Below are positions 37,533-45,122 of a DNA stretch of 64,000 nt, piece by piece. Both the position numbers and the translations under genes were made by a program. The stretch comes from Longitalea arenae. GTDB taxonomy: Bacteria > Bacteroidota > Bacteroidia > Chitinophagales > Chitinophagaceae. The number at the start of each line of letters is the position of its first letter. Position 1 is the first letter of the stretch. Below the pieces are notes generated by a model. The model did no database searches. It was given only the letters and a program-made list of their open reading frames with translations, and was not told where the DNA came from. The stretch covers positions 434,001 through 498,000 of the forward strand of contig NZ_JAFFJX010000001.1 of NCBI RefSeq assembly GCF_016924755.1, written 5' to 3'.

Positions 37533-37604
37533 AGGCCAACGCCTGACACCGAACGCTGAAATACACTATTTGCTTGAAGCGTTCAGCACTTTGGCGTTTA
37601 GCCT
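37533..37604. repeat. Imperfect inverted repeat between sulfatase and HMA-like genes
   Basis: Left arm AGGCCAACGCCTGACACCG, right arm (reverse) AGGCTAAACGCC with matching GAACGC inner parts. Same style of word-repeat as in other gaps. May act as a hairpin in the RNA. Confidence 0.45.
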
Positions 37605-37656
37605 GTTCTTATGAAGTTACTAAGATTGTACGCGAGATCCGTAATTTTAAAAGTGA

Positions 37657-37866
37657 TTATTGCAGTTCTTCGCAGAAAAAGCCAGCCTGTTGCAGAGTTA
37701 GTTCTACGGAACGCGGGCTCAGCTCATGGGATTCAATGCGGAGGATCCTGTCCCGGTCATCGAGGTCAACATTCCAGCGGGTGATCCCCTGCAGGTTGTT
37801 GATATGCTTTGTTACAGCGGTGATCTGCTTTTTACGAAGATTGGTTTTAAAAACAAGCACTTCCAT
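37657..37866 (-). CDS. HMA-fold (copper-chaperone-like) protein without metal Cys pair
   Basis: 69 residues, size and pattern of heavy-metal-associated domains (MEVLVFKTNLRKKQITAVTKHINNLQGITRWNVDLDDRDRILRIES). The CxxC metal motif is absent: the corresponding loop is NLRKKQI. Probably a ferredoxin-like fold with another role. Eleven bases after the membrane protein gene downstream of the sigma factor, in the same direction, so likely co-transcribed. Confidence 0.7.
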   Translation of the reverse strand: MEVLVFKTNLRKKQITAVTKHINNLQGITRWNVDLDDRDRILRIESHELSPRSVELTLQQAGFFCEELQ

Positions 37867-37877
37867 AACGTATAGGT

Positions 37878-38258
37878 TTACTTATTCTGATCTGCTTCTT
37901 CAGTGGTTTTGTTCCTGTCATAAAAGCGGCTGCCCCAGCCACCACAACGGTTTTTCCATTCTTCTTTGAATTTTTGTTTTTCTTCGGGTGTCATATGCTC
38001 CCATTTCGCCATCATATTCTGGCGGAAGCGGTTCTTAAATTGCTCTTTTTTATGGTGGAAGCCACCGAAACCACTGAACAATATTTTTGACAATACCAGT
38101 ATGCCCAATGCCTGCCAGAAGCTAATGGTTTTTACACCCAGCACATTGGGTAATATGGCATTCCAGAGGCTCATTACTATAAAACTGAACAACATGACAA
38201 AAGCCGTACAGAATACCACGATCATAACAGCTTTGCCAAACCAGAATCTTCGTTTCAT
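37878..38258 (-). CDS. Small membrane protein of the sigma-factor operon
   Basis: 126 residues. Two hydrophobic segments (VMIVVFCTAFVMLFSFIVMSLW and FWQALGILVLSKILFSGFG) and a basic, hydrophilic C-terminal half (KKEQFKNRFRQNMMAKWEHMTPEEKQKFKEEW). Common next to ECF sigma genes in Bacteroidetes. It may function as a membrane-bound anti-sigma or output protein, but no family name fits with certainty. Starts 12 bases after the sigma factor stop. Confidence 0.7.
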   Translation of the reverse strand: MKRRFWFGKAVMIVVFCTAFVMLFSFIVMSLWNAILPNVLGVKTISFWQALGILVLSKILFSGFGGFHHKKEQFKNRFRQNMMAKWEHMTPEEKQKFKEEWKNRCGGWGSRFYDRNKTTEEADQNK

Positions 38259-38270
38259 GTTACACGTTGT

Positions 38271-38852
38271 TTAATAATTTAATAATTCTTCTTTCAACGC
38301 TTGCAGCCGGCTGCGCAGGTGTAATACCGCGTAGCGTTTCCGGCTAAGCAGTGTATTCACCGTTTCGCCGGTTTGTTCGGCAATTTCCTTAAATGGTACT
38401 CCTTCCAGTTCATTCAAAATAAAGACCTGCTTTTGTTCTGCCGGTAATTCATTGAGCGCATTGTTCAATTCCTCCCAGAAAAGGGTTCGCAAATAATCTT
38501 TCTCAGGGTTGTCGCTGGCATCGAATAAAAATTCAGTCCAGTCGAGGCCGCTTTCTCCACTTTCTTCTTCCCCAAACAGGTCTTCCAGGGACTCCTGACG
38601 TTTTTTTCGTTGCCGGTCGATGATCTTATTTCGGGCTACGGTAAAAAGCCAGGCAGTCATTTGCTCAATAGGCTGCGTGTTACCAATAAACTGGTAAAAC
38701 ACATCCTGCAATATATCTTCCGCATCGGCTTCATTATTTACCCGTTTGCGGATAAAGCCCATGAGGCGTTTGCTATAGTCGGTAATGACCTGCGTTATAT
38801 TGCGTTTCCTGTCTGCCGTCATGCCGGGTGCTATCGTCAGCGTCTCCTTCAT
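38271..38852 (-). CDS. ECF-type RNA polymerase sigma-70 factor
   Basis: 193 residues. Region 2 (DYSKRLMGFIRKRVNNEADAEDILQDVFYQFI...AWLFTVARNKIIDRQRKKR) and region 4 (LNELPAEQKQVFILNELEGVPFKEIAEQTGETVNTLLSRKRYAVLHLR) are both present. It recruits RNA polymerase to an unknown regulon. The two small genes downstream probably belong to its regulatory circuit. No anti-sigma FecR type gene is visible. Confidence 0.94.
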   Translation of the reverse strand: MKETLTIAPGMTADRKRNITQVITDYSKRLMGFIRKRVNNEADAEDILQDVFYQFIGNTQPIEQMTAWLFTVARNKIIDRQRKKRQESLEDLFGEEESGESGLDWTEFLFDASDNPEKDYLRTLFWEELNNALNELPAEQKQVFILNELEGVPFKEIAEQTGETVNTLLSRKRYAVLHLRSRLQALKEELLNY

Positions 38853-38908
38853 GTATTATACCTTGGTAAGACGACCAGCGGATAGTTATATTTTAAAGAT
38901 GGCGTAAA

Positions 38909-38996
38909 AAGTTGAAAAGTTGACTGATTAACGGATTCACCAGGCAAAAAATGCCATCAACTTATTAACTTGTTGACTCGTTAATTTGTCAATTTG
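38909..38996. repeat. GTTGACTGATTAAC / GTTAATTTGTCAA word repeat
   Basis: AAGTTGAAAAGTTGACTG and AACTTATTAACTTGTTGACTC plus CGTTAATTTGTCAATTTG in the divergent gap before the DUF72 gene. Same family as 14562-14626. Confidence 0.6.
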
Positions 38997-39003
38997 ATCT
39001 ACT

Positions 39004-39936
39004 ATGAAGTTTGGAAAACTGCCTGAAAGTGAACTAAATACAGTGGATTTTAACCTGCCCCCGGAGCCTGCAGGCAATCGAAAAATACTGGGTGGTGTAA
39101 AAAAGGATGCGGTGAAAGTTCATATTGGATGTCCGCTCTGGGGCGTGCCGGGCTGGATTGGCAAAATTTATCCGGCAAAAGCGCGGGAAAAAGACTTTTT
39201 GGCCAACTATGTACAGCATTTCAATGGCATTGAACTGAATGCCACACACTATAAGATCTACGATGAAGTTGCCATTGCCAAATGGGCTGAAAAAGCCGAT
39301 GACCGGAATTTTATCTTCTGCCCGAAGCTCTTCCAGGGTATCACTCACCAGGGCGGTTTACGCGGTAAAGAAACTATGATCATGGAATTTCTGCAGGGGG
39401 TAAAAGCCTTTAAAGAACATCTGGGGCCGGTGTTCATTCAGTTAAGTGATTCGTTTGGCCCCGCCCGTAAAGAAGAGCTGTTCACTTTCCTGAGATCATT
39501 ACCGCAGGAAGTGAGCTTCTTCCTGGAACTACGACATCCTGACTGGTTTTCCCGGGAAACGATACGCAAAGAGTTATTCAATACATTGTATCTGCTGAAA
39601 ACAGGCGCTGTTATTACCGATACCGCCGGCCGAAGGGATTGCGTTCATATGCATCTGACCATACCAAAAGCATTCGTTCGTTTTGTGGCCAATAGCCTGC
39701 ATCCCAGTGATTATACCCGGCTCGATGCCTGGATCGAGCGGATAATAAGCTGGATAGAGCAGGGCCTGCAGGAATTGTATTTCTTTGTACATATGGATGA
39801 TGAACTGTATTCGCCGGAATTGATCACTTATCTTACTGATAAGCTGAATGCCGCCTGCAGCCTGCAATTACCACAACCGCGCTTCATTGAAGCGGAAGGA
39901 CAAAGAGCCGGTTCACAAATAACTTTTTTTGATTAA
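39004..39936 (+). CDS. DUF72 family protein (YecE-like TIM barrel)
   Basis: 310 residues. Family start KVHIGCPLWGVPGWIGKIYP (a variant of the IGTxGW motif) with HFNGIELNATHYKIY, FFLELRHPDWF and FVHMDDELYSPELITYL. DUF72 proteins have a TIM-barrel fold and no established activity. Its neighbours give no strong hint. Length is normal. Confidence 0.92.
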   Translation: MKFGKLPESELNTVDFNLPPEPAGNRKILGGVKKDAVKVHIGCPLWGVPGWIGKIYPAKAREKDFLANYVQHFNGIELNATHYKIYDEVAIAKWAEKADDRNFIFCPKLFQGITHQGGLRGKETMIMEFLQGVKAFKEHLGPVFIQLSDSFGPARKEELFTFLRSLPQEVSFFLELRHPDWFSRETIRKELFNTLYLLKTGAVITDTAGRRDCVHMHLTIPKAFVRFVANSLHPSDYTRLDAWIERIISWIEQGLQELYFFVHMDDELYSPELITYLTDKLNAACSLQLPQPRFIEAEGQRAGSQITFFD

Positions 39937-40090
39937 TGCAGCTGCGACCTGTAGGGTGCGGCATTTGAGCTATGCATTGCAGTTGGATCTTGAGCTCCTG
40001 ACAGGCGGGCTTTTTTGAGGCGACCGGTCAGGTCGAATAAAACCTGATAATAATTCGGCCCCATGTAATGGTCTTACAGGTCTTCTATAC

Positions 40091-41374
40091 TCAGCTCACT
40101 TCATACAATTCTTCCCACCGGGTGGTATATCGTTTACTGCGCAATTCCTGGCGCATTTTCCAGTTACGGGCAAGTCCTGAAGTGGCAAACTTCAGCACAT
40201 CATCCCGCATACTGAAATTAATATTATCCATCATGTCCATTAAAAGCCGGTGGTATTTCTGTGGACCAGGCGTAAACAGATTGCCCTGGATGGATACATC
40301 GGGTTCCAGTCCGGCCAGCATCACGCCCGCTTTTTTGTATACTTTACCCTGTTCGTATAAAGATTCCACCAGCTGCACGGCGGGTTTAATTAATTCAGGC
40401 GTACTGCTGGTTGCTGCCGGCAGGGTAACATGTGAACTAACCGTAGCTCCCCGGCGAAAACTTACTTCATAATTCTGTTCCCGCGGAACAATGAATACAC
40501 TGATGACTTTAGCAGCACTATGCTGCCGGCGCAGCTTTTCGGCTGCGCGGGAGGTATAGGTGGCGATCGCTTCTTTAATATCATTGAGATCGGTAACCGG
40601 TTGGCCAAACATGCGGGTGGTGGCGATCATCTTTTTATTCACCAGCGGTTTTTCCATTTCCCGGGAGGGCAGGCCATTTAATTCCCTGATCAGCCGGGCA
40701 CCCACAATGCCGCCCAGGTTGGTATAAGCCCATTCTTCAGGCATAGTACTTAACTCCCATGCACTGGTAATGCCCAGATCGATCAACTTCTTTTCATAGG
40801 CCCAGCCAACGCCCCATACATTATTCACCCTGGTTTGTTTCATAGCTACAACCTGTTCTTCGCGGGTAGCCAGTACTTTTACGCATTGGGTGGCCGCCTT
40901 GTTCTTCTTGGCCAGGTAATTGGCCAGCTTGGCCAGCGTTTTGGTTGGAGCTACCCCGATGGATACAGAAATGCCGGTCCACTGTTCAACCGTTGTACGA
41001 ATGTTCATGGCGGCATCATACAGATCATTCAATGGTATATCGCCGAGGTCTATAAAAGCCTCATCAACCGAATATACTTCTACCTTCGATGCATCTCCCA
41101 GTAAATGCCGCAATGTTTCCATCACGCGCCAGCTCATGTCGCCATAGAGGTTGTAATTGGAAGAGAAGGCAGCAATATCATGTTTCTGGATCAGCGGTTT
41201 CGCTTCGAAGTAAGGAACAGCCATGCCCACGCCGGCCGCTTTGGCTTCATCGCTTCGGGAAACGATACAACCGTCGTTATTGCTTAAAACAACTACCGGT
41301 TTTTGTTGCAGATCGGGTCTGAACAGGCGTTCGCAGGAGCAGTAGAAACTGTTGCAATCAACAATTGCTTTCAT
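40091..41374 (-). CDS. umuC: Y-family translesion DNA polymerase UmuC
   Basis: 427 residues. N-terminal catalytic region with the first metal Asp in MKAIVDCNSFYCSCERLF, the second site YSVDEAFIDL, VGIGVAP-like SIGVAPTKTLAKLAN, and a little-finger domain (IATYTSRAAEKLRRQ...). Catalytic acidic residues are intact. It copies damaged DNA with low fidelity. On the minus strand after umuD, with a 201-base gap containing a large inverted repeat. Confidence 0.95.
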   Translation of the reverse strand: MKAIVDCNSFYCSCERLFRPDLQQKPVVVLSNNDGCIVSRSDEAKAAGVGMAVPYFEAKPLIQKHDIAAFSSNYNLYGDMSWRVMETLRHLLGDASKVEVYSVDEAFIDLGDIPLNDLYDAAMNIRTTVEQWTGISVSIGVAPTKTLAKLANYLAKKNKAATQCVKVLATREEQVVAMKQTRVNNVWGVGWAYEKKLIDLGITSAWELSTMPEEWAYTNLGGIVGARLIRELNGLPSREMEKPLVNKKMIATTRMFGQPVTDLNDIKEAIATYTSRAAEKLRRQHSAAKVISVFIVPREQNYEVSFRRGATVSSHVTLPAATSSTPELIKPAVQLVESLYEQGKVYKKAGVMLAGLEPDVSIQGNLFTPGPQKYHRLLMDMMDNINFSMRDDVLKFATSGLARNWKMRQELRSKRYTTRWEELYEVS

Positions 41375-41428
41375 ATCAGGTGATTTTTTCCATTTCTGCT
41401 AATACCAGGAAAAGGCGTTGTCAGGTTT

Positions 41429-41508
41429 GGAGAGACTGGCCTGTGAGGTGCAAATAAACTCACTAAATGTGCAAACTCCGTCGATGCACCTTACAGGCCA
41501 GCCTCTCC
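41429..41508. repeat. 24-base inverted repeat between umuD and umuC
   Basis: Arms GGAGAGACTGGCCTGTGAGG (plus TGCA) at 41429-41452 and the near-complement at 41485-41508, 22 of 24 positions pairing, loop 32 bases. In the minus-strand transcript it forms a strong hairpin between the two cistrons. It has no T-run, so it is not a simple terminator. Confidence 0.85.
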
Positions 41509-41575
41509 GAAAACACATAGGATGGCTTAATGGAATGGTTCAATCAGTTCTATGCTTATATAATAGCGGACATTT

Positions 41576-42010
41576 TTACAGGGAATGAATGCTGTATGTA
41601 ACAACACCCCAAATGCCCAGCGAATCACAGGATGCATCTACTTCAATGGTGGCATGTTTGGGCGATTCAGCCAGCAGCCTTACTTTATTGAACGTTTTCT
41701 CGAGCCGCCGCACCAACATTTCACCATTTAATGAAGCTACCACCACTTTACCGCTTTCGGCTTTCACACTGCGGTCCACTATAATAATATCTCCGTCGAA
41801 GATACCAGCGCCAGTCATGGCGTCACCACGCATACGCATGAAGAATGTAGCCGGTTTATTATGGATCAACTGTTCGTTCAGATCAATGCCTCTTTCCATA
41901 TAATCATCAGCCGCAGCGCCAAAGCCGGTTGCATCGGCGGTCTTAACATCCTGCTGTGAGAACTTTTTGGTTCCCCGGTACGATGTTCCATGAAAATAAT
42001 CCCCCTCCAT
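41576..42010 (-). CDS. umuD: UmuD-like S24/LexA-fold protein with altered catalytic dyad
   Basis: 144 residues from the ATG at 42010 (the frame is open further upstream, but the sequence aligns from MEGDYFHG). The UmuD alignment is clear: ATGFGAAADDYMERGIDLNEQLI (cleavage region, A-T|G-F for A-C|G-F), MRMRGDAMTGAGIFDGDIIIVD, VVVASLNGEMLVRRL. The catalytic Ser of GDSM is Ala64 and the Lys of VKKL is Arg101, so self-cleavage by the normal mechanism should not occur. It probably partners UmuC in translesion synthesis in an uncleaved form. Divergent from the 2H gene pair. Confidence 0.9.
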   Translation of the reverse strand: MEGDYFHGTSYRGTKKFSQQDVKTADATGFGAAADDYMERGIDLNEQLIHNKPATFFMRMRGDAMTGAGIFDGDIIIVDRSVKAESGKVVVASLNGEMLVRRLEKTFNKVRLLAESPKHATIEVDASCDSLGIWGVVTYSIHSL

Positions 42011-42028
42011 ATAATTTAATTTTTGATG

Positions 42029-42058
42029 TACTAAATTATTTAGTAAATTTATACTAAA
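42029..42058. promoter_or_regulatory. Three-half-site operator between umuDC and the 2H genes
   Basis: Half-sites TACTAAA (42029-42035), TTTAGTA (42039-42045) and TACTAAA (42052-42058), spacers 3 and 6 bases. The first two form one perfect dyad and the last two another. The region holds both divergent promoters, so one regulator could control both arms. A TAATTTAG near-match to the -7 element overlaps it on the minus strand. The regulator is not in the window. Confidence 0.6.
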
Positions 42059-42083
42059 TTTATGATCCAATAAAAAATGTTTT

Positions 42084-42695
42084 ATGAACACCGGCTTAGT
42101 AAAAAACACGCCTTTTGACTGGAATGGCAGCAATCAGCGGGAGTACCGGCTGGTCATATATCCTGACGCCCCTGTATATGAAAAGATTATGGCGGAGAAA
42201 CAGCGGTTTGTAATGAATTATGGCGTGGAAACGGCCGGTTCCTTCCCCTATATTATGGTAGCTGGTTTTTATGCCGGCGAAGGCATGGAGGAAACCCTGA
42301 TCCGGTGGATCCAACGCATCTGCAGCCAGCATAATAGTTTTGAAATAACCCTAAATAATTACAGCGGTTTTCCACAACACAGCATCTGCCTGCGTATTCA
42401 AAATCCCCAACCACTACAGCAACTGGCCGCTCAACTGAAACAGCTGGATGGCCATGTGCAAACCATGGCAATAAATACATTTGAGCGTATACCGCATATA
42501 GCTGTGGCCAATGAGCTGCCCGAGCCCGTATATCAGCAGACAATGCCTGTTTATTCGCGCAAAACATTTCGGGCCCGCTTTATGGCTACTGAGCTGGTAT
42601 TATTAGGCCGCGATCATCCCTATGCAGCCAGCAAAACAATCACCGTATTCCGCTTTTTACCCGCTAACCACAAATCATATAGTGAAGTAGCCTGA
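42084..42695 (+). CDS. 2'-5' RNA ligase/2H phosphoesterase-like protein A (first His replaced)
   Basis: 203 residues. The LigT-like fold has two repeats, each with an Hx(T/S)x motif. Here the first position reads GSFPYIMVAGF, i.e. Tyr56 instead of His, while the second is intact (ERIPHIAVANEL, His138). An additional conserved FPQHSICL (His99) lies between. The next gene is a paralogue of the same length with the complementary pattern. The family cleaves or makes 2'-5' and cyclic phosphodiester bonds in RNA or nucleotides; whether this protein is active alone is doubtful. It shares the divergent operator with umuD. Confidence 0.75.
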   Translation: MNTGLVKNTPFDWNGSNQREYRLVIYPDAPVYEKIMAEKQRFVMNYGVETAGSFPYIMVAGFYAGEGMEETLIRWIQRICSQHNSFEITLNNYSGFPQHSICLRIQNPQPLQQLAAQLKQLDGHVQTMAINTFERIPHIAVANELPEPVYQQTMPVYSRKTFRARFMATELVLLGRDHPYAASKTITVFRFLPANHKSYSEVA

Positions 42696-42720
42696 TCATT
42701 AACAATCCAAACATCAGATT

Positions 42721-43332
42721 ATGAAAATCAATATTCAGTCTATACCCGGTTGCAGAGTCAATGAATATATGTTGGTATTGAACCCGCATGAAGAGTTGAG
42801 GAACAAGATCGCGAAAGTGCGAACCGAGTTTAGCGAAACCTATAAAAATTCAGCTGCACTGATCAGCAAACCACATATTGCGCTCGTACGGTTTACACAG
42901 CTTGAAATGATGGAAGAACGGATCCTGAACCGGCTAAATGTGGTAGGTATGGGTTTTCCGCCTTTTAAAGTGTCATTAAAAGACTACGGCAGTTTCCCTT
43001 CACATACCTTGTTCATTAACGTAACTACTAAAGTTCCTGTTAATAACCTCGTTCGTGAAATACGCGCAGATCAGCGGCTCATGAAACTGGATAATGAACA
43101 CAAGCCCTATTTCATAGATGAACCATATATTGTCATTGGCCGCAAATTATTGCCCTGGCAATACGAAAAAGGCTGGCTTGAATTTTCGCACCGCCAGTTT
43201 ACCGGTTCTTTTATAGCCGATCATATGCTATTGTTGAAGCGCCGCCTGGGTGATAGATCGTGGCAGATCGGAAAACGTTTTGATTTTTTGAATTTACCCG
43301 TTACGACAAAACAAGGGGAGTTATTTGTATAG
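42721..43332 (+). CDS. 2'-5' RNA ligase/2H phosphoesterase-like protein B (second His replaced)
   Basis: 203 residues, clearly related to the upstream gene (shared NNYSGFPQHS / KDYGSFPSHT segment). The first motif SKPHIALVRF keeps His52, while the second is DEPYIVIGRKL with Tyr136 instead of His. It also keeps the middle His95 (FPSHTLFI). Separated by 25 bases from gene A and likely co-transcribed. The pair together supplies one copy of each catalytic His, suggesting a heterodimer; this is inference. Confidence 0.75.
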   Translation: MKINIQSIPGCRVNEYMLVLNPHEELRNKIAKVRTEFSETYKNSAALISKPHIALVRFTQLEMMEERILNRLNVVGMGFPPFKVSLKDYGSFPSHTLFINVTTKVPVNNLVREIRADQRLMKLDNEHKPYFIDEPYIVIGRKLLPWQYEKGWLEFSHRQFTGSFIADHMLLLKRRLGDRSWQIGKRFDFLNLPVTTKQGELFV

Positions 43333-43378
43333 TCCATGCTTGTAGTGGTGTTGTTTCAGTCTTTCATTTAAAATTGAC

Positions 43379-43423
43379 CACCTCCCGCCTTGTCCGGACA
43401 GTTATCGGGACGGGCGGGAGCGT
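43379..43423. repeat. REP-like GC-rich hairpin
   Basis: Arms CCTCCCGCCTTGTCC and GGGACGGGCGGGAG around GGACAGTTATC. Strong stem, not followed by a T-run. Looks like a dispersed REP/MITE-type element, between the 2H gene B and the radical SAM gene. Confidence 0.6.
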
Positions 43424-43494
43424 CGTACGGGTATTGAATGGGAAGATCGCCCGGGAGGCGGGCGCGGTTAAGTGTAAAATTTAAATAGAAAGTA

Positions 43495-44604
43495 ATGAAA
43501 GAGATAAAGCAGGATAGCTACCGGGTAACGCCGCGGAAAATGCAGGAGAGTGAGCAGTATAAAAAGGGCCGTGGCGCCCAGCTCAATACCAGGAACCGCT
43601 TTCTGAAAGACCAGCAGGTGCAGGAGCACGTGGAAGGAATTGATGACTGGAGCGAAAAACAGGAACCCACTCAGTATATTGAACAGGAAGCTAAAAGCCT
43701 GGTGAATAAAGTAACCAGTCCGGATGTAGGCATGTGGTATAGCATGAACCCATATACGGGCTGCGAACATGGCTGCATATATTGTTATGCCCGCAATACG
43801 CATGAATACTGGGGTTACAGCGCGGGCCTTGATTTTGAAAGAAAGATCATCGTAAAAACGAATGCGGCGCAGCTCCTGCGCAAGTTCCTGATGAATCCCA
43901 AATGGGAATGTGTTCCCATTAGTTTAAGCGGCAATACCGACTGCTACCAGCCGGCTGAACAAAAATACCGCTTAACCAGGTCATTACTGGAAGTGTGCAG
44001 GGAATTTAACCAGCCGGTAGGTATCATCAGTAAAAATGGCGGTATGGTGCGGGATATAGATGTTCTTAAAGAAATGGCTAAAAAGAAACTGGTTTCGGTA
44101 CTGGTTACTATTACCTCATTGAATGAAGACCTTCGACGCGTAATGGAACCGCGGACCACTACCTCCATGCAACGGTTAAGGCTTATTCAGGAACTAAGCC
44201 AGGAAGGGATCCCGGTAGGCGTAATGATGGGGCCCATGATACCTGGTCTGAATGAACATGAAATGCAAAGGATCATGAAAGCAGCCAAAGAACATGGCGC
44301 TACGTCTACCGCTTATACCTTCGTTCGGCTGAATGGTTCCGTTAAGTTGTTGTTCCATGACTGGCTCTATAAAAATTTTCCTGACCGGGCCGACAAAGTA
44401 TGGCATATGATAGAGCAAAGCCATAATGGCCAGGTGAATGATTCAAGATGGGGCGTACGGATGCGGGGGGAAGGCGATATTGCGGAGATCATAGCCCAGC
44501 AATATCGCAAATACGGTAAATTATATGGCATGAACACCGAAGATCTGGATGTGGATACGACCAGCTTCCGAAGACCAGGTGCTCAGGGAAGGTTATTTGA
44601 TTGA
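43495..44604 (+). CDS. Rv2578c/PA0069-family radical SAM protein
   Basis: 369 residues. Radical SAM cysteines C-x3-C-x2-C in YTGCEHGCIYCYARNTHEYWG. N-terminal KGRGAQLNTRNRF and C-terminal GEGDIAEIIAQQYRKYGK are typical of this family, which is related to spore photoproduct lyase (SplB) but has no proven substrate. It binds a 4Fe-4S cluster and SAM. It is downstream of the 2H pair and on the same strand, so may share the operator that also controls umuDC, hinting at a role in nucleic-acid damage. Confidence 0.9.
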   Translation: MKEIKQDSYRVTPRKMQESEQYKKGRGAQLNTRNRFLKDQQVQEHVEGIDDWSEKQEPTQYIEQEAKSLVNKVTSPDVGMWYSMNPYTGCEHGCIYCYARNTHEYWGYSAGLDFERKIIVKTNAAQLLRKFLMNPKWECVPISLSGNTDCYQPAEQKYRLTRSLLEVCREFNQPVGIISKNGGMVRDIDVLKEMAKKKLVSVLVTITSLNEDLRRVMEPRTTTSMQRLRLIQELSQEGIPVGVMMGPMIPGLNEHEMQRIMKAAKEHGATSTAYTFVRLNGSVKLLFHDWLYKNFPDRADKVWHMIEQSHNGQVNDSRWGVRMRGEGDIAEIIAQQYRKYGKLYGMNTEDLDVDTTSFRRPGAQGRLFD

Positions 44605-44877
44605 GGGTTGAGCAGAACCCTGGGTCCCTTTCTTTATAATGACATTTTTAAGTACTTCTCTCGTGCGCACAATAGATTTGCAAAGGCTGGCTATTTCCCG
44701 GGCATTGTCCAATAAATTAAGTTTCGCAAGGGACTGTTCCAGTTCCTGAATTTTTCCTCTGTAATAATATTCCATTACTTCCACTGAATCGGCCATAATA
44801 GGTTGAAAAGATGCGGGGGCAATCTCCTTTGCCGGTAAAGGATTTGAATGGCTATTGAAGGATTGTTGCTGTCTCAT
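44593..44877 (-). CDS. Hypothetical protein with helical/coiled-coil segment
   Basis: 94 residues. MADSVEVMEYYYRGKIQELEQSLAKLNLLDNAREIASLCKSIVRTREVLKNV is strongly helical. The rest is polar. Stop overlaps the radical SAM stop by 12 bases on the opposite strand. No family recognised. Confidence 0.55.
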   Translation of the reverse strand: MRQQQSFNSHSNPLPAKEIAPASFQPIMADSVEVMEYYYRGKIQELEQSLAKLNLLDNAREIASLCKSIVRTREVLKNVIIKKGTQGSAQPSIK

Positions 44878-45122
44878 GACATTAAAATTAAAAGTTATAA
44901 ATGTTCAATTGGGCCGAATGCTCTCTATTGTGACTGGTTTCTCTACTGTTACCTGGAACGGGGGGATTGTTGCTCCAAAGTTCCTTTTTATCGGCCTGGC
45001 CGGCAAGCGTTAAAGTACCAAAAGATACAGGTAGTAGCCATCTTTAAATTAAGTAGTTCTACGGATTTTATGGCAGGCATTAACAAATACCTTTAGCCAC
45101 CCGTTTAACCAAAATATTTATT

